DNA from: Anniella stebbinsi
Lineage: Eukaryota; Chordata; Lepidosauria; Squamata; Anniellidae
Assembly: GCA_029215795.1 (NCBI GenBank)
Contig: JARDYH010000004.1
Location: 218,172,017-218,236,016, forward strand
DNA length: 64,000 nucleotides
Direction: 5' to 3'
Shown here: positions 11,801-21,130 of the stretch, in pieces
Layout of the letters: the number at the start of each line of letters is the position of its first letter
Position numbering within the stretch: position 1 is the stretch's first letter
Position numbers and translations under genes: made by a program
Notes under the pieces: generated by a model
Databases searched by the model: none
Told to the model about the DNA's origin: nothing
The model's input: only the letters and a program-made list of their open reading frames with translations

Positions 11801-12100
11801 CGTGGATGAGGGAGATCTTATTATGCATCGATCTGGCATTTAAAAGCAGCACCCGGAGGCCTGAGGGCTGGCTGATAAGGCAACCAACAAGCCTGTGAAT
11901 GTGAGGGGGACCGGAACAAGGCACAGCCATTAACTGTCTGGGCCTTGTTCCCCTTACCTGGCAAGTCCTCCTCACAACGCCATATCTCCCTCTACCTGTC
12001 ACTACACTGATGGGGCACCCCTCAGATCCCCCCACCTGGCCCTGTATCCTCCCTCCCAGGCACATAGCTCAAGCCTTGGGAAAGGGAAACAAAACAAAAC
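8821..12100 (-). mobile_element. L2-type non-LTR retrotransposon, near full length
   Basis: Read on the minus strand: a 5' region near 12100, an endonuclease domain, a reverse transcriptase domain, a C-terminal region, and a 3' UTR ending in CCGCCCAGAGAGCTTCGGCTATGG...(AAAT)n at 8821-8850. About 3.3 kb, close to the usual size of L2 elements. The 5' border is uncertain because an A/C-rich stretch (12085-12140) separates the frame from the surrounding hAT-like sequence. The same 3' end recurs at 20655, 21236, 36930 and 52080. Confidence 0.92.
9036..12065 (-). pseudogene. L2 polyprotein: APE endonuclease plus reverse transcriptase, broken
   Basis: In L2-type LINEs this protein nicks the target DNA and copies the element RNA there. 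Frames run in order: 11604-12065, 10147-11607, 9930-10343, 9331-10062 and 9036-9248, so at least four breaks separate them. The endonuclease shows LLLNARS, ITKTWV, LLVYRPP, LGDVNIHAE and WSDHH. The metal-binding Glu of the usual ITETW motif reads Lys here. The reverse transcriptase shows [59 protein letters not shown] and YADD. The last frame carries AFSVVAPQLWNDLPDEAR, the usual L2 C-terminal stretch. Not functional as it stands, but the pieces are long, implying a fairly young copy. Confidence 0.93.
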
Positions 12101-12189
12101 AAAAACAAAGAAAGACGAAAACAAAAAGCCAGCAGGCAGCAGGCAGCCCTTCCTCTCCCCTGGGCAGCAGGCTGATTTGCACATCCCTA

Positions 12190-12320
12190 GTCACTCTATC
12201 TTAGCTCAGTCTACTTTACAGGGTTGTTGTTAGGATAAGATGGGAGGAGGAACTCCTTGTATGCTACCCTGAGCTCCTTGGAGAAAACACGAGAGGCAAA
12301 TATAATGAATAATAAATTGT
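12190..12320 (+). repeat. SINE, 3' portion (split)
   Basis: GTCACTCTATCTTAGCTCAG, ACAGGGTTGTTGTTAGGATAA, CTACCCTGAGCTCCTTGGAG continue the SINE whose 5' part ends at 8484. A few bases of the usual junction are missing. Confidence 0.65.
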
Positions 12321-12420
12321 AAAGGCTAGTGACTTATTTTGGAGCACTATCTGGAAGCTTTAAAAAAATCCATATGGTGGGTATTGATATGCAGCTCATG
12401 AATTTAGTGATGTTCTACAT

Positions 12421-12575
12421 CCCATTGCATGGAGCTCGTATAGTGTAATGACAAGGTGTCAGCTTAGGATCAGGAAGCCTCAGGTTCAATTCACCACCCA
12501 GCCAGCTCTGCCCATCCTACTATGTACACCACCCTGAGTTCCTTGGAGGAAGGATAGGATAAACATGGAATAAAT
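12421..12575 (+). repeat. tRNA-derived SINE, second copy
   Basis: TAGTGTAATGACAAGGTGTCAG, the B-box-like CAGGTTCAATTCACC, and the 3' body CACCCTGAGTTCCTTGGAGGAAGG...AATAAATAC match the SINE split at 8484/12190. The middle part is shortened. Confidence 0.65.
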
Positions 12576-12678
12576 ACTAATCTTTTCTACCTGGACAGTT
12601 GTCTTCCTAGCAGGAACAGGGTGGATTTTGGCCTGTTGGGTTTTAGAGTAGCTGGTGGGGTGGTTAGATGCCATAGAG

Positions 12679-12812
12679 CAGCCTTCCCCAACCTGGTGCA
12701 ATTCAGATGTGCTGGACTACAGCTCCCATCATTGCCAGACAGCGTGCACTGGTTGAGGATAATGGGAGCTATAGTCCAATGCATGTGGAGGGTGCTGGGT
12801 TGGGGAAGGCTT
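12679..12812. mobile_element. Short hAT-like palindromic MITE, 134 bp
   Basis: Termini CAGCCTTCCCCAACCTGG and GGTTGGGGAAGGCTT are inverted, with GACTACAGCTCCCATCATTG and its complement inside. Flanks CCATAGAG and CCATACAG agree at 7 of 8 positions, as expected for an old hAT insertion. This element type is very common in squamate genomes. Partial relatives lie near 43885 and 56215. Confidence 0.85.
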
Positions 12813-12947
12813 CCATACAGACTAATAATGAAGCACAGAGAGGTTTTCCTAGTTTAGCACAGATGAAGGTTCCGTTAAAGATAGCCAAATATTCTGACAA
12901 CAAAATTTTGTAATGTCATATAAACCAACCTGATAGGAATCCGTTTC

Positions 12948-13370
12948 ACAAGAACATAAGAACATAAGAAGAGCCATGCTGGATCAGACTGATGGTCCAT
13001 CTGATCCAGCACTCTGTTCACACAGTGGCCAACCAGCTGTTGGCCAGGGACCCACAAGCAGGACACAGTGCAACCCCACCTTCTCACCCATGTTCCCCAG
13101 CAACTGCTATATATAGGCTTACTGCCTCTGATACTGGAGGTAGCACATAGCCCTCAGGGCTAGTAGCCATTGATAGCCTTCTCCTCCAGAAATTTATCCA
13201 ACCTGCTTTTAAAGCCATCCAAATTGATGGCCATCACCACATCTTGTGGCAGCGAATTCCATAGTTTGACTATGCGCAGGGTGAAGAAGTCCTTCCTTTT
13301 ATTTCTCCTGAATCTCCCACCAATCAGCTTCATGGGATGACTCTGGGTTCTAGTATTATGGGAGTATTAT
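12948..13370 (-). repeat. CR1/L3-like LINE 3' fragment
   Basis: Begins AAGAACATAAGAACATAAGAAG (an inverted 3' tail with tandem AACATAAG units) and continues TGCTGGATCAGACTG, CACAGTGGCCAACCAGCTG, AGTAGCCATTGATAGCC and TTAAAGCCATCCAAATTGATGG. The same order is seen at 28956, 32845 and 48685. The family assignment (CR1 or L3 group) is inferred from the tail style; no coding part remains. Confidence 0.7.
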
Positions 13371-13645
13371 GTAAACATCCTTTGCAGTTATCCTGGGCAA
13401 TGGAGAAGAAGTATATTGTGTAACACATTACTTAGGTAAAGAATCTCCCTCACATAGAACAATGCACTTTAATACTTCCTATTTATATTATTTTTGTATA
13501 TCATAAGGTACCCTGCCGTGAAATTAATATTGCTAAAATTTTCCTAATGTTGAAGTCATTGTGGTTTGTTTGTTTTAAAATAAAAGCTCATTGTTCTTCC
13601 TTTATGAAATCATGAACCATGATTCTCTTCTTGCTTATTTCACAG
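13371..13645. other. Unique AT-rich sequence upstream of a candidate exon
   Basis: No repeat recognised. The last part is pyrimidine-rich (TTCTCTTCTTGCTTATTTCACAG) and would serve as a splice acceptor region. Confidence 0.4.
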
Positions 13646-13693
13646 TCCAGAAGCCAGTCTCGCATTGGCCTGAAGCAAAGCACCAAGCAGAAG
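13646..13693 (+). CDS. Candidate 48-nt internal exon, unidentified gene
   Basis: Preceded by TTGCTTATTTCACAG (pyrimidine tract plus AG) and followed by AAG|GTAACA. Length is a multiple of three. In phase 0 it reads SRSQSRIGLKQSTKQK, a basic Ser/Lys-rich peptide; one other phase is also open, the third has a stop. No flanking repeat explains it. I do not recognise the protein. A chance pair of splice-like sites is possible, since nothing here shows conservation. Confidence 0.35.
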
Positions 13694-14224
13694 GTAACAT
13701 TTATCACTTCCTCCATAAATCTTTGTGCTTTGATTTTTAACATATTTTATGGGCTACTTCCAAGTGTTGACTTTTGCTGTTGGGAGTTACCTTGCCCAAC
13801 ATCTCTTATGGAACTGGACTTTGAGCTCTTTGATGGATAAGGAGAGAGACCTTTCTAGACCAATATGACTTTTATCATGGGAAGGACTTGCAGAATCCCT
13901 TGCAGGACAACTAAATACATATTTAGCCCTACAACCACAACACATGCTTTTTCAACACTCTGCTTTATTTGTTGCTGTTGTTGCTGTTGTCAGACCTGGT
14001 GTTAACACCCAGTATGGTGGGGCAAATGCAGAGGCCTGTAGGTCCTGAAAGGCCTACTGTGGCTGATGCCGGTCATCAATATCCCCCTTTTATTTATTTG
14101 AAGTATTTTTTTTTTCATCCTGCTCCTCACCCAAAAAGTTCCCAGAGTGGCTTACATAATCAACCAAACAAGACAACCCTTAGCTGCAGACTTGCTATCT
14201 AAAAAGCCACAACACACTAGGAAA
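13694..14224. other. No gene seen
   Basis: Mostly unique sequence. 14090-14170 (TTTATTTATTTGAAG...CCCAGAGTGGCTTACATAATC) resembles an inverted LINE/SINE 3' tail. Confidence 0.45.
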
Positions 14225-14557
14225 TAAGGTGGCCATATGGAAAGGAGGACAGGGCTCCTGTATCTTTAACAGTTGTATTAAAAAGGGAATTTCAGCAGGT
14301 GTCATTTGTATACAGATACAAAAGAGGGCAGGGCTCCTGCAGCTTTAACCATTGTGATGAAGAGGGAATTTTGACAAAGGAGGAAGTAAACTCTGGTGCT
14401 CAAAGATAGAAAGAAGACTTATTGTGCTCTACACGTTTCGGAGAGGATGTCTCCTTTAGGAACTATAAAACAAACAATTAAATTAACCATAAAAGTAGAA
14501 TCATATAGACAACACCCTCATTCAGAACCCTGTCCTCCTTTCCATATGGTCACCCTA
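14225..14557. mobile_element. Family B hAT-like MITE with internal foreign segment
   Basis: Termini TAAGGTGGCCATATGG and CCATATGGTCACCCTA lie between perfect 8-bp flanks CTAGGAAA (14217-14224 and 14558-14565). The left 160 bp follow the family; 14383-14525 does not and is replaced by unrelated sequence (CTCTACACGTTTCGGAGAGG and so on). The element may have mobilised with this filler or gained it later. Confidence 0.8.
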
Positions 14558-14621
14558 CTAGGAAAATGGAATGGGGAGAGAAGGAGGAAGAAAATTAGAT
14601 GATGGATGGATGATAGACAGA

Positions 14622-14622
14622 T

Positions 14623-14662
<40 letters not shown>
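14622..14662. repeat. Microsatellite (GATA)n
   Basis: About ten GATA units, preceded by imperfect GATG/GATA units from 14598. Confidence 0.97.
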
Positions 14663-14857
14663 TTGGTCAATACAAGTGCAGGTGTTCAGCATGATATTCC
14701 CCTTTCAGTGACAGGGACTTAAATAGCTGAGCTGGTGCAGTTTGCTTCAGGAATTAAACAGTTTGCAGTAGACCTTCTCTAAAGAGAAATGTGTTGGTCT
14801 GAACGGAATCTGAATGGCTACAATGCCCTACTGAGTCTCTGTGTTAAACATTCTTAT

Positions 14858-16432
14858 TAGGGATGTGCACTGGATCGGACCCGATCCACGATCCGAGTCC
14901 GGTCCAGTGGGAAATCGGATAAATTATCCGATTTCCGATCCCGCAGCTGGATCGGCCGATCCAATCCGAACCGGTCCGAAAAAGCTCCGAACCGGTTCGG
15001 CGGATCGGCGGATCGGTGGGCGCCCACTGGCGCCCACCGCCGCTTCCATTGGCGGGCGCCAGCGGGCGCCCGCCGATGAAAGTGGACAGCGGGGGAGGGA
15101 GGAGGGGGGCCCTTACCTTCTCGGCCCGGTGGCTCCCGTCCGGCGCCGGCGCCTACTACTACTAGCAGGCTCCGCGGCCTGCTCTAGGATGGCGCGCCGG
15201 GTGATGTCATCACCCGGCGCGCTACTCTAGAGCAGGCCGCGGAGCCTGCTGGAAGTAGTAGGCGCCGGCGCCGGACGGGAGCCGCCGGGCCGGAAAGGTA
15301 AGGAGGGGGTGCGTGGAGGGGAGGAGGGGGCGCGCGGAGGGGGGAGGGGGGCCCTTACCTTTCCGGCCCGGCGGCTCCCGTCCGGCGCCGGCGCCTACTA
15401 CTCCCAGCAGGCTCCGCGGCCTGCTCTAGGATGGCGCGCCGGGTGATGTCATCACCCGGCGCGCTACTCTAGAGCAGGCCGCGGAGCCTGCTGGAAGTAG
15501 TAGGCGCCGGCGCCGGACGGGAGCCGCCGGGCCGGAAAGGTAAGGAGGGGGTGCGTGGAGGGGAGGAGGGGGCGCGCGGAGGGGGGAGGGGGGAGGGGGG
15601 CCCTTACCTTTCCGGCCCGGCGGCTCCCGTCCGGCGCCGGCGCCTACTACTCCCAGCAGGCTCCGCGGCCTGCTCTAGGATGGCGCGCCGGGTGATGTCA
15701 TCACCCGGCGCGCTACTCTAGAGCAGGCCGCGGAGCCTGCTGGAAGTAGTAGGCGCCGGCGCCGGACGGGAGCCGCCGGGCCGGAAAGGTAAGGAGGGGG
15801 TGCGTGGAGGGGAGGAGGGGGCGCACGGAGGGGGGAGGGGGGAGGGGGGCCCTTACCTGCCCGGCCCGGCGGCTCCCGTCCGGCGCCGGCGCCTACTACT
15901 CCCAGCAGGCTCCGCGGCCTGCTCTAGGATGGCGCGCCGGGTGATGTCATCACCCGGCGCGCTACTCGAGAGTAGGCCGCGGAGCCCGCTGGTAGTAGCC
16001 GCCGGCGCCGGACGGGCCGAGAAGGTAAGCAGTGGCGGGGAAGGGGGCTTACCCCCCCCCCGGAGCCGTCCGCTTCTATCCGCTGGCGCCCGCGGGCGCC
16101 AGCGGATGGAAGCGGGCGGCCCCAGGGGGGGTAGGGAGCGCGGGGGAGGGGGTTTACCTGCCGGGGCCGTCCACAGCGGACGGCCCCGGGGGGGGGAGGG
16201 AGTTAGGCCCCCCCTTACCCACCCGCCGCCATTTTTTCCTCATAGACTTGCATTGCAATGCAAGTCTATGGGGAAAAAAATGGCGGCCGATCCAAAAATG
16301 TACGATTTTTGGGTCGGGATCGGACTCGATCCGGTCCGGGGGGCCTCCGATTTTGTCCGAACCGGTCCGGGACAAAATTGGAGGTCCCGATCCGGGTCCC
16401 GATCCGATCCGGGGGGTCCGTGCACACCCCTA
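14858..16432 (+). mobile_element. Family A GC-rich hAT-like fold-back, complete, 1575 bp
   Basis: Termini TAGGGATGTGCACTGG and CCGTGCACACCCCTA, flanked by perfect 8-bp duplications ATTCTTAT (14850-14857, 16433-16440), place it with hAT transposons. Inside are four palindromes centred at 15207, 15449, 15698 and 15947 (spacing 242, 249, 249), each with core GGTGATGTCATCACC in long GC-rich arms (GGCGCGCC, GCAGGCTCCGCGGCCTGC, GGCGCCGGCGCC). Modules are bordered by CTTACCT and AGGTAAG. Near the right end lies a perfect 30-bp palindrome at 16241-16270 (arm CATAGACTTGCATTG). No transposase; the long open frames are GC artefacts. Confidence 0.9.
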
Positions 16433-16440
16433 ATTCTTAT

Positions 16441-16980
16441 AAGGACACTTTATGACTCCATGTACGGAAACTTGCTAGTCCTTTGTCAGTCATTTTAGCA
16501 ATTTTGGTGGTAGCTTTAGTAGTCTTTGGCAGGAAACCTTCCTTTGTTCATCTTTCAGGCCAATTTCAATGAATCAATTTTACACAAAGCAATCTTGCCA
16601 CCTCGACTGCATTTACCCCTAAATTCGCATCGGTATTACTCTGTGCAGTTTTTGGCATTGCCCTCATGTTGTGTATTATTCATAAGCGTGGCGAAAATGG
16701 AGTCGGCACCCCAGAAAAGGCAGTATTGATGTACTGAATTGATCTTAAATGGATGAGCTTATGGCAGAGCTTGTGTTAAAGGATTTAAGCAGAGGAGGAA
16801 TTTGTGTCTCTAAGGAAGGTGTGAGTGCTGTAGAAGTAATTTGTATTGGACTGAAAAAAAATTAAAAATGGCTGATGGAATGATATGAGGGAGGACTGTA
16901 GAATTTGCAGGATGGGAATTATGAGAGTTGTAGTGGAGATGGGCATTTTTGGGAAAAAATGGGTTGGTGCGACAAGGTTT
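16441..16980. other. Unique sequence, no gene seen
   Basis: AT-rich, without recognisable repeat or motif. Confidence 0.5.
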
Positions 16981-17105
16981 AGGGTGGCCATGTGCCCTAC
17001 TATATAGAAGTCCGTGCTGTATTTCAAGAGATGTCAAAGGGCAGTCCTCTATTTGAAGGCATTCTCTATTTGAAGGGCTGTCTAGTCCATGTACAATTGA
17101 GAGAT
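16981..17105. repeat. MITE fragment (AGGGTGGCCATGTG type)
   Basis: AGGGTGGCCATGTGCCCTA, GTCCTCTATTTGAAGG and GAAGGGCTGTC recur at 60379-60490 and, inverted, at 50560-50661. It looks like one arm of a palindromic element; the other arm is not seen. Confidence 0.5.
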
Positions 17106-17304
17106 AAAGAGATGTTATAAGAAGGGGGTTAGCTAGCACCTGTAGTAGACACACTGGTAAAGGTGGGCACAGTCTCCCACATTATGGTGAGATGTATTGT
17201 ATTTCTGTTTAAATAATAGTAATTATTTCAGATTTTATATCAATATGTATGAATTAGTATCTACATTTTTCATGCCAATTGATACCAACTTTTGTCCTTT
17301 TTTG

Positions 17305-17547
17305 TAGGGTGACCACAATTAGTTCCTGGTGAAATTCCCTCTTCATCACAACAGTTAAAGTTGCAGGGGCCCTGCCTTCTTTTGTATATGGTCACTCTAG
17401 TATAGTGCCTGCACCTTTAACTGTTGTGATGAAGAGGGAATTTCACCAGGAACTAATTGCATTCAAATGACTCTGTCTGAAATTCCCTTTTCTCTACAAC
17501 TGTTAAAGTTACATGAGCCCTGACCTGGATTTTATCTGGTCAGCCTA
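17305..17547. mobile_element. Family B hAT-like MITE, internally deleted (243 bp)
   Basis: Termini TAGGGTGACCA and TGGTCAGCCTA with perfect 8-bp flanks CTTTTTTG (17297-17304, 17548-17555). About 77 bp just inside the left terminus is missing relative to the 320-bp copies, so the left end jumps from GGTGACCA to CAATTAGTTCCTGG. Confidence 0.85.
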
Positions 17548-17683
17548 CTTTTTTGGCAATGCATTTCCTCTTGTTTGGCAATGCATTGGCTACCCTATGG
17601 GACTACAGAAAGAATTCTTGTGCCAGGCAAAAGAGTGCCCCTTTTGAGACATCCCCTTAGCCCTGAGCTAATGGATCCAATCC

Positions 17684-18196
17684 TAGGGATGTGGTAGAAT
17701 CCAGTTTGGGGGTGGAGCACGGAGAGGTTTTGCCAGCTCAGCCCCCCAGACACCAACTCACAGAACCCTGAGTTAGCTTGACTCGGCACATGCCGAGTTG
17801 GGCGAGCTCATGGTTTTCCATGGTTTTGTGTGTGCAAATTTGCGCAAATTCATGGTTGGGAATATTTACAGAAATCACAATTTGCACAAAATCATGGCTG
17901 TAAGTAGTGCAATTTGCACAAAATTGTAAATGGTCCTTTATGACTGCATTTTTTAGGCAAATTGCCCTATTTATGGATGCAATTTTGCACAAACCACATT
18001 TCCCATAAATATTCCCAACTGCAAATTTGCGCAAATCGCATGTTGTGGACAAAAAAAAAAAAAGGGGGGGGGGAAGATGCACGCTCTTGCCGGGAGCCCG
18101 TGAACTGTCTGGCGGCTTGCCCTGCATGCACGCCGAGGGTGTGGGCAACCAGTCTGGCGAACAGAGCACGGACTCGGAGGAGCAAGCCCATCCCTA
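17684..18196. repeat. Fold-back element with TAGGGATG termini, AT-rich core
   Basis: Opens TAGGGATGTGG and closes AGCCCATCCCTA. The core has inverted arms: GCAAATTTGCGCAAATTC and GGTTGGGAATATTTA near 17835-17870 pair with TAAATATTCCCAACTGC and AAATTTGCGCAAATCGC near 18007-18040. No 8-bp TSD is seen (TCCAATCC versus TCACATGT). Possibly another hAT-like MITE family related to the host element at 8485. Confidence 0.45.
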
Positions 18197-18489
18197 TCAC
18201 ATGTGCCAATTTTATGCCTATCTAGGTCTCTTCTCTGGTATTGTGTTAACTCTTTTTTTTTTAGTGATATGTAACTGTCATCCCTAAGGAGAATGCTTAA
18301 CTCTGTAGCCAGGATTATTTCCTGGGGAAAGAAAGCAAAAAATCCAACTGGGGATTAGTTGCAGGGGAGGACTGGTGTGTGTGGTCAGGATTAATGATCC
18401 CACTTCTACCTGCTGATTGTGCCCCACAAATGCCACCTCCCTGACTGAAAAACATTCATTTCTGGACAAACATGGGCTATTTGTGATGT

Positions 18490-18808
18490 TGGCTGACCAG
18501 ATAAAATCCAGGTCAGGGCTCATGTAACTTTAACAGTTGTAGAGAAAAGGGAATTTCAGCCAGTATCAATTGTATGCAATTAGTTCCTGGTGAAATTCCC
18601 TCTTCATCACAACAGTTAAAGGTGCATGCACTATACTAGAGTGACCATATACAAAAGAAAGCAGGGCCCCTGCAACTTTAACTGTTGTGATGAAGAGAGA
18701 ATTTCTCCAGGAACTAATTGCATACAAATGACACTGGCTGAAATTCCCTTTTCTCTACAACTGTTAAAGTTACATGAGCCCTGACCTGGATTTTATCTGG
18801 TCACCCTA
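18490..18808. mobile_element. Family B hAT-like MITE, near complete
   Basis: TGGCTGACCAGATAAAATCC through GGATTTTATCTGGTCACCCTA, 319 bp, closely matching 22270-22589. The flanks (TGTGATGT, CTTTAGTA) do not match, so one border has been altered or the copy arrived with a larger segment. Confidence 0.8.
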
Positions 18809-19464
18809 CTTTAGTAGACTATTGTATGTATGGGAAATGCCAAGTCAAGTTGTAAAATCAGAATTGGGCATTTGCCATCCGTGTTTGACCTGATATTATT
18901 TGGCATCAGGATTTGTTCATGCATTCACAAATGTGCAAAAAAGGTGACTGAACAAATAGTGTAAGACAATGATATCATTTCATTTCGTGCTTTTACTTTG
19001 CAAAATGCTAAAACTGTATGTATCTTGAGAAGGGGACTCAAGGGTGTGTGTAGGATGTGGCAGAAATAACAGCTAGCCTTTAGTTCTGCCTGGGCTGCTT
19101 GGCAGGGTGTGTGTGTGTGTGTGTAGGCGCCTCTGCCTTTGCAGCTTATTATAACAATACATATGAGATTTAAAATGTGGCTTGTGTTGGTAGCCCAGTG
19201 CAGTCTTAGTGCTTTCATTGCTCACAGTACAGCATTATCAGTATATTGTACCCTCATCACATATTTCCCATAGTAACAGGACTCCCTTCATTAAAATGCA
19301 TTAGGACTGAAAACTGCATCCCATCTGATTCCACTTATCAGATCAACAGAATGTTAATTGTTTGTTTGTTTTCGACTGTAGATACTGATTGCGTTGATGT
19401 GCCCGAATGTGTGATTATCACAATATACAGAAAGATGCTTGGGAGAGACTCACAGCAGTATCAA
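18809..19464. other. No gene seen; short (GT)n
   Basis: Unique sequence with a (GT)n run at 19107-19124. Confidence 0.5.
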
Positions 19465-19640
19465 AACTGTTAGTTAAAGCTGCAGGAGCCCTGTCCTCTT
19501 TTGTATCTGGTCACTCTAGTATTGACTAATAGCACGGCTCCTGCAGCTTTAACTGTTGTGATGACGAGGGAATTTCACCAGGTGCTGCAGACATACAAGT
19601 GCCACCTGCTGAAATTCCCTTTCCTATACAACTGTTACAC
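19465..19640. repeat. Family B MITE fragment
   Basis: AAAGCTGCAGGAGCCCTGTCC, GGTCACTCTAGTATTG, AACTGTTGTGATGACGAGGG and CCTGCTGAAATTCCC follow the central and right parts of the family. Both termini are missing. Confidence 0.7.
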
Positions 19641-19740
19641 TAAGGCGGCTCTCATGGTTCAATATTACATATTCCTCAAAGGAGGACAGGAAATATACTG
19701 TAAAATCGGGGCACCAATTAGATACTAGGGAGATACAGAT

Positions 19741-20650
19741 GACCTACATCTGTGGTTATTTTGAGGAATAACAAATGAACTGCATGTAAGTAAACAGTCC
19801 AGATTTTTCCGATTCCCTTGCGGTCAATTAGAAGCAAGGCCTAAATGTTCTCTTAGGCATTTTATGGCTGTGTGAGCCTTATGTAATCCTTTTGTTCTAA
19901 CTCCTCAGACCTTAAGGTATCTAGTTTAATCTGTAATGTAACAGGATTTGCCATTTTGATTTTTAGTTGTAATGGAGTGCTTTGTGTAAAGGAACATTAT
20001 GGAAGCGTTTTTGTTTTTGAGCAATTATCCATTAAGGACCATTTTGGGGACATCTAGGGATAACGGATTAAAATGGCATGCAGTTTTGTGTTTGTGCAGA
20101 AAGTCACTAATGTCTGTACTGCTATTGATTGGAGAGTGAATGTCATTTGCTCTCGAAATGGGCACTGCTACTACCGTTGCCTTTGAACCTAAGCATTAGC
20201 TCCTTAGACATAAATCTAGACAGGAAAAAATTCTCTTGTTAAATCAATGGTAAAACCATCACGTGACCTTTCTCACCTACTCTGCAATATTACATTGAGC
20301 AGACTCTGGAAAATGGCAAGTAGCTGAGTGAAACTGATGACACTTTTCCACCAGTATTTTCTTATGGGATGTCCAGCAGCACTTTCTTTTCTCTGCTCTA
20401 TCACAATCTTTTGCGGAATTAAGGAAGGGTATAGACTGAATGTAGGTTGACTGCTATCAATGTATATTTCGTGGAACTTTTGGCTTCAGTCTGCCCTCCT
20501 GCCCACAAATCCATTTGCAATGTTAAGCTTTGCATCAACTCCAGGCTCTAAGGCTGTTTTAAAGTAGTGTATGGAGGTAATTCACTAGAGTTAAGTTATA
20601 AACTGCCATGCTTGAGATAATTGTAATGAGTCTTTACTGTAGCATGGGGC
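19741..20650. other. Unique sequence, no repeat recognised
   Basis: About 900 bp without recognisable element or exon, one of the longer repeat-free stretches in the window. Confidence 0.45.
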
Positions 20651-20654
20651 TCAT

Positions 20655-21130
20655 GACTATTATTATTATTATTATTATTATTAACATTTATATACCACCC
20701 CATAGCCGAAGCTCTCTGGGCGGTTTACAAAAATTAAAACTTTGGACATTAAAAATCGATATACAAAATTGTAAACCATAAAAGCATAAAAACAGACAAC
20801 ATATAAAAACAGTATACACTTAAAACAGCTGTGAACTCTCAGCCAGGCCTAAATATAGTTCTGGGGTCAATTAAAAACTCAGTACATGCTGTTAAATGTT
20901 AAATACCTGGGAGAAGAGGGAAGTCTTGACCTGGCACTGAAAAGATAACAATGTTGACGCCAGGTGAGCCTGATCGGGGAGATCATCCCATAATTTGGGG
21001 GCCACCACTGAGAAGGTCCTCTCCCTTGTTGCCATCCTCCGAGCTTCCCTTGGAGTAGGCACCTGGAGGAGGGCCTTAGATGTTGAGCGTAGTGTACGGG
21101 TAGGTTCATGTCAGGAGAGGCATTCCGTCA
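20655..21130 (-). repeat. L2-type LINE 3' fragment
   Basis: Starts with (ATT)n at 20657-20682, then CACCCCATAGCCGAAGCTCTCTGGGCGG, identical in layout to 8860-8890. It continues through sequence matching the L2 C-terminal frame (GAGAAGGTCCTCTCCCTTGTTGCC, GAGTAGGCACC) up to about 21125. 5' truncated. Confidence 0.85.

Larger units (their letters stand above)
8485..12189. mobile_element. hAT-like element containing an L2 LINE (composite)
   Basis: It opens with TAGGGATGTATGCGAAATTC and closes with GAATTTGCACATCCCTA-type sequence (actual end GATTTGCACATCCCTA), giving matching TAGGGATGT termini. It sits inside one SINE. 8485-8820 and roughly 12100-12189 would be the original element; the rest is the L2 insertion. 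An exact 8-bp TSD is not seen (GTGACCTG versus GTCACTCT), so the transposon call rests on the termini and on the split SINE. Confidence 0.5.

Noticed and set aside
15100..16030. Satellite or CRISPR array because of the regular ~245-bp spacing
   Set aside because: The units lie between hAT-like ends with a target duplication and are each palindromic, so they are internal modules of one transposon.
15800..16498. 232-codon open frame on the + strand
   Set aside because: It lies wholly within the GC-rich palindromic transposon. Frames are open on both strands and in several phases because stop codons are rare in this composition, and the peptide is low-complexity Gly/Arg/Pro.
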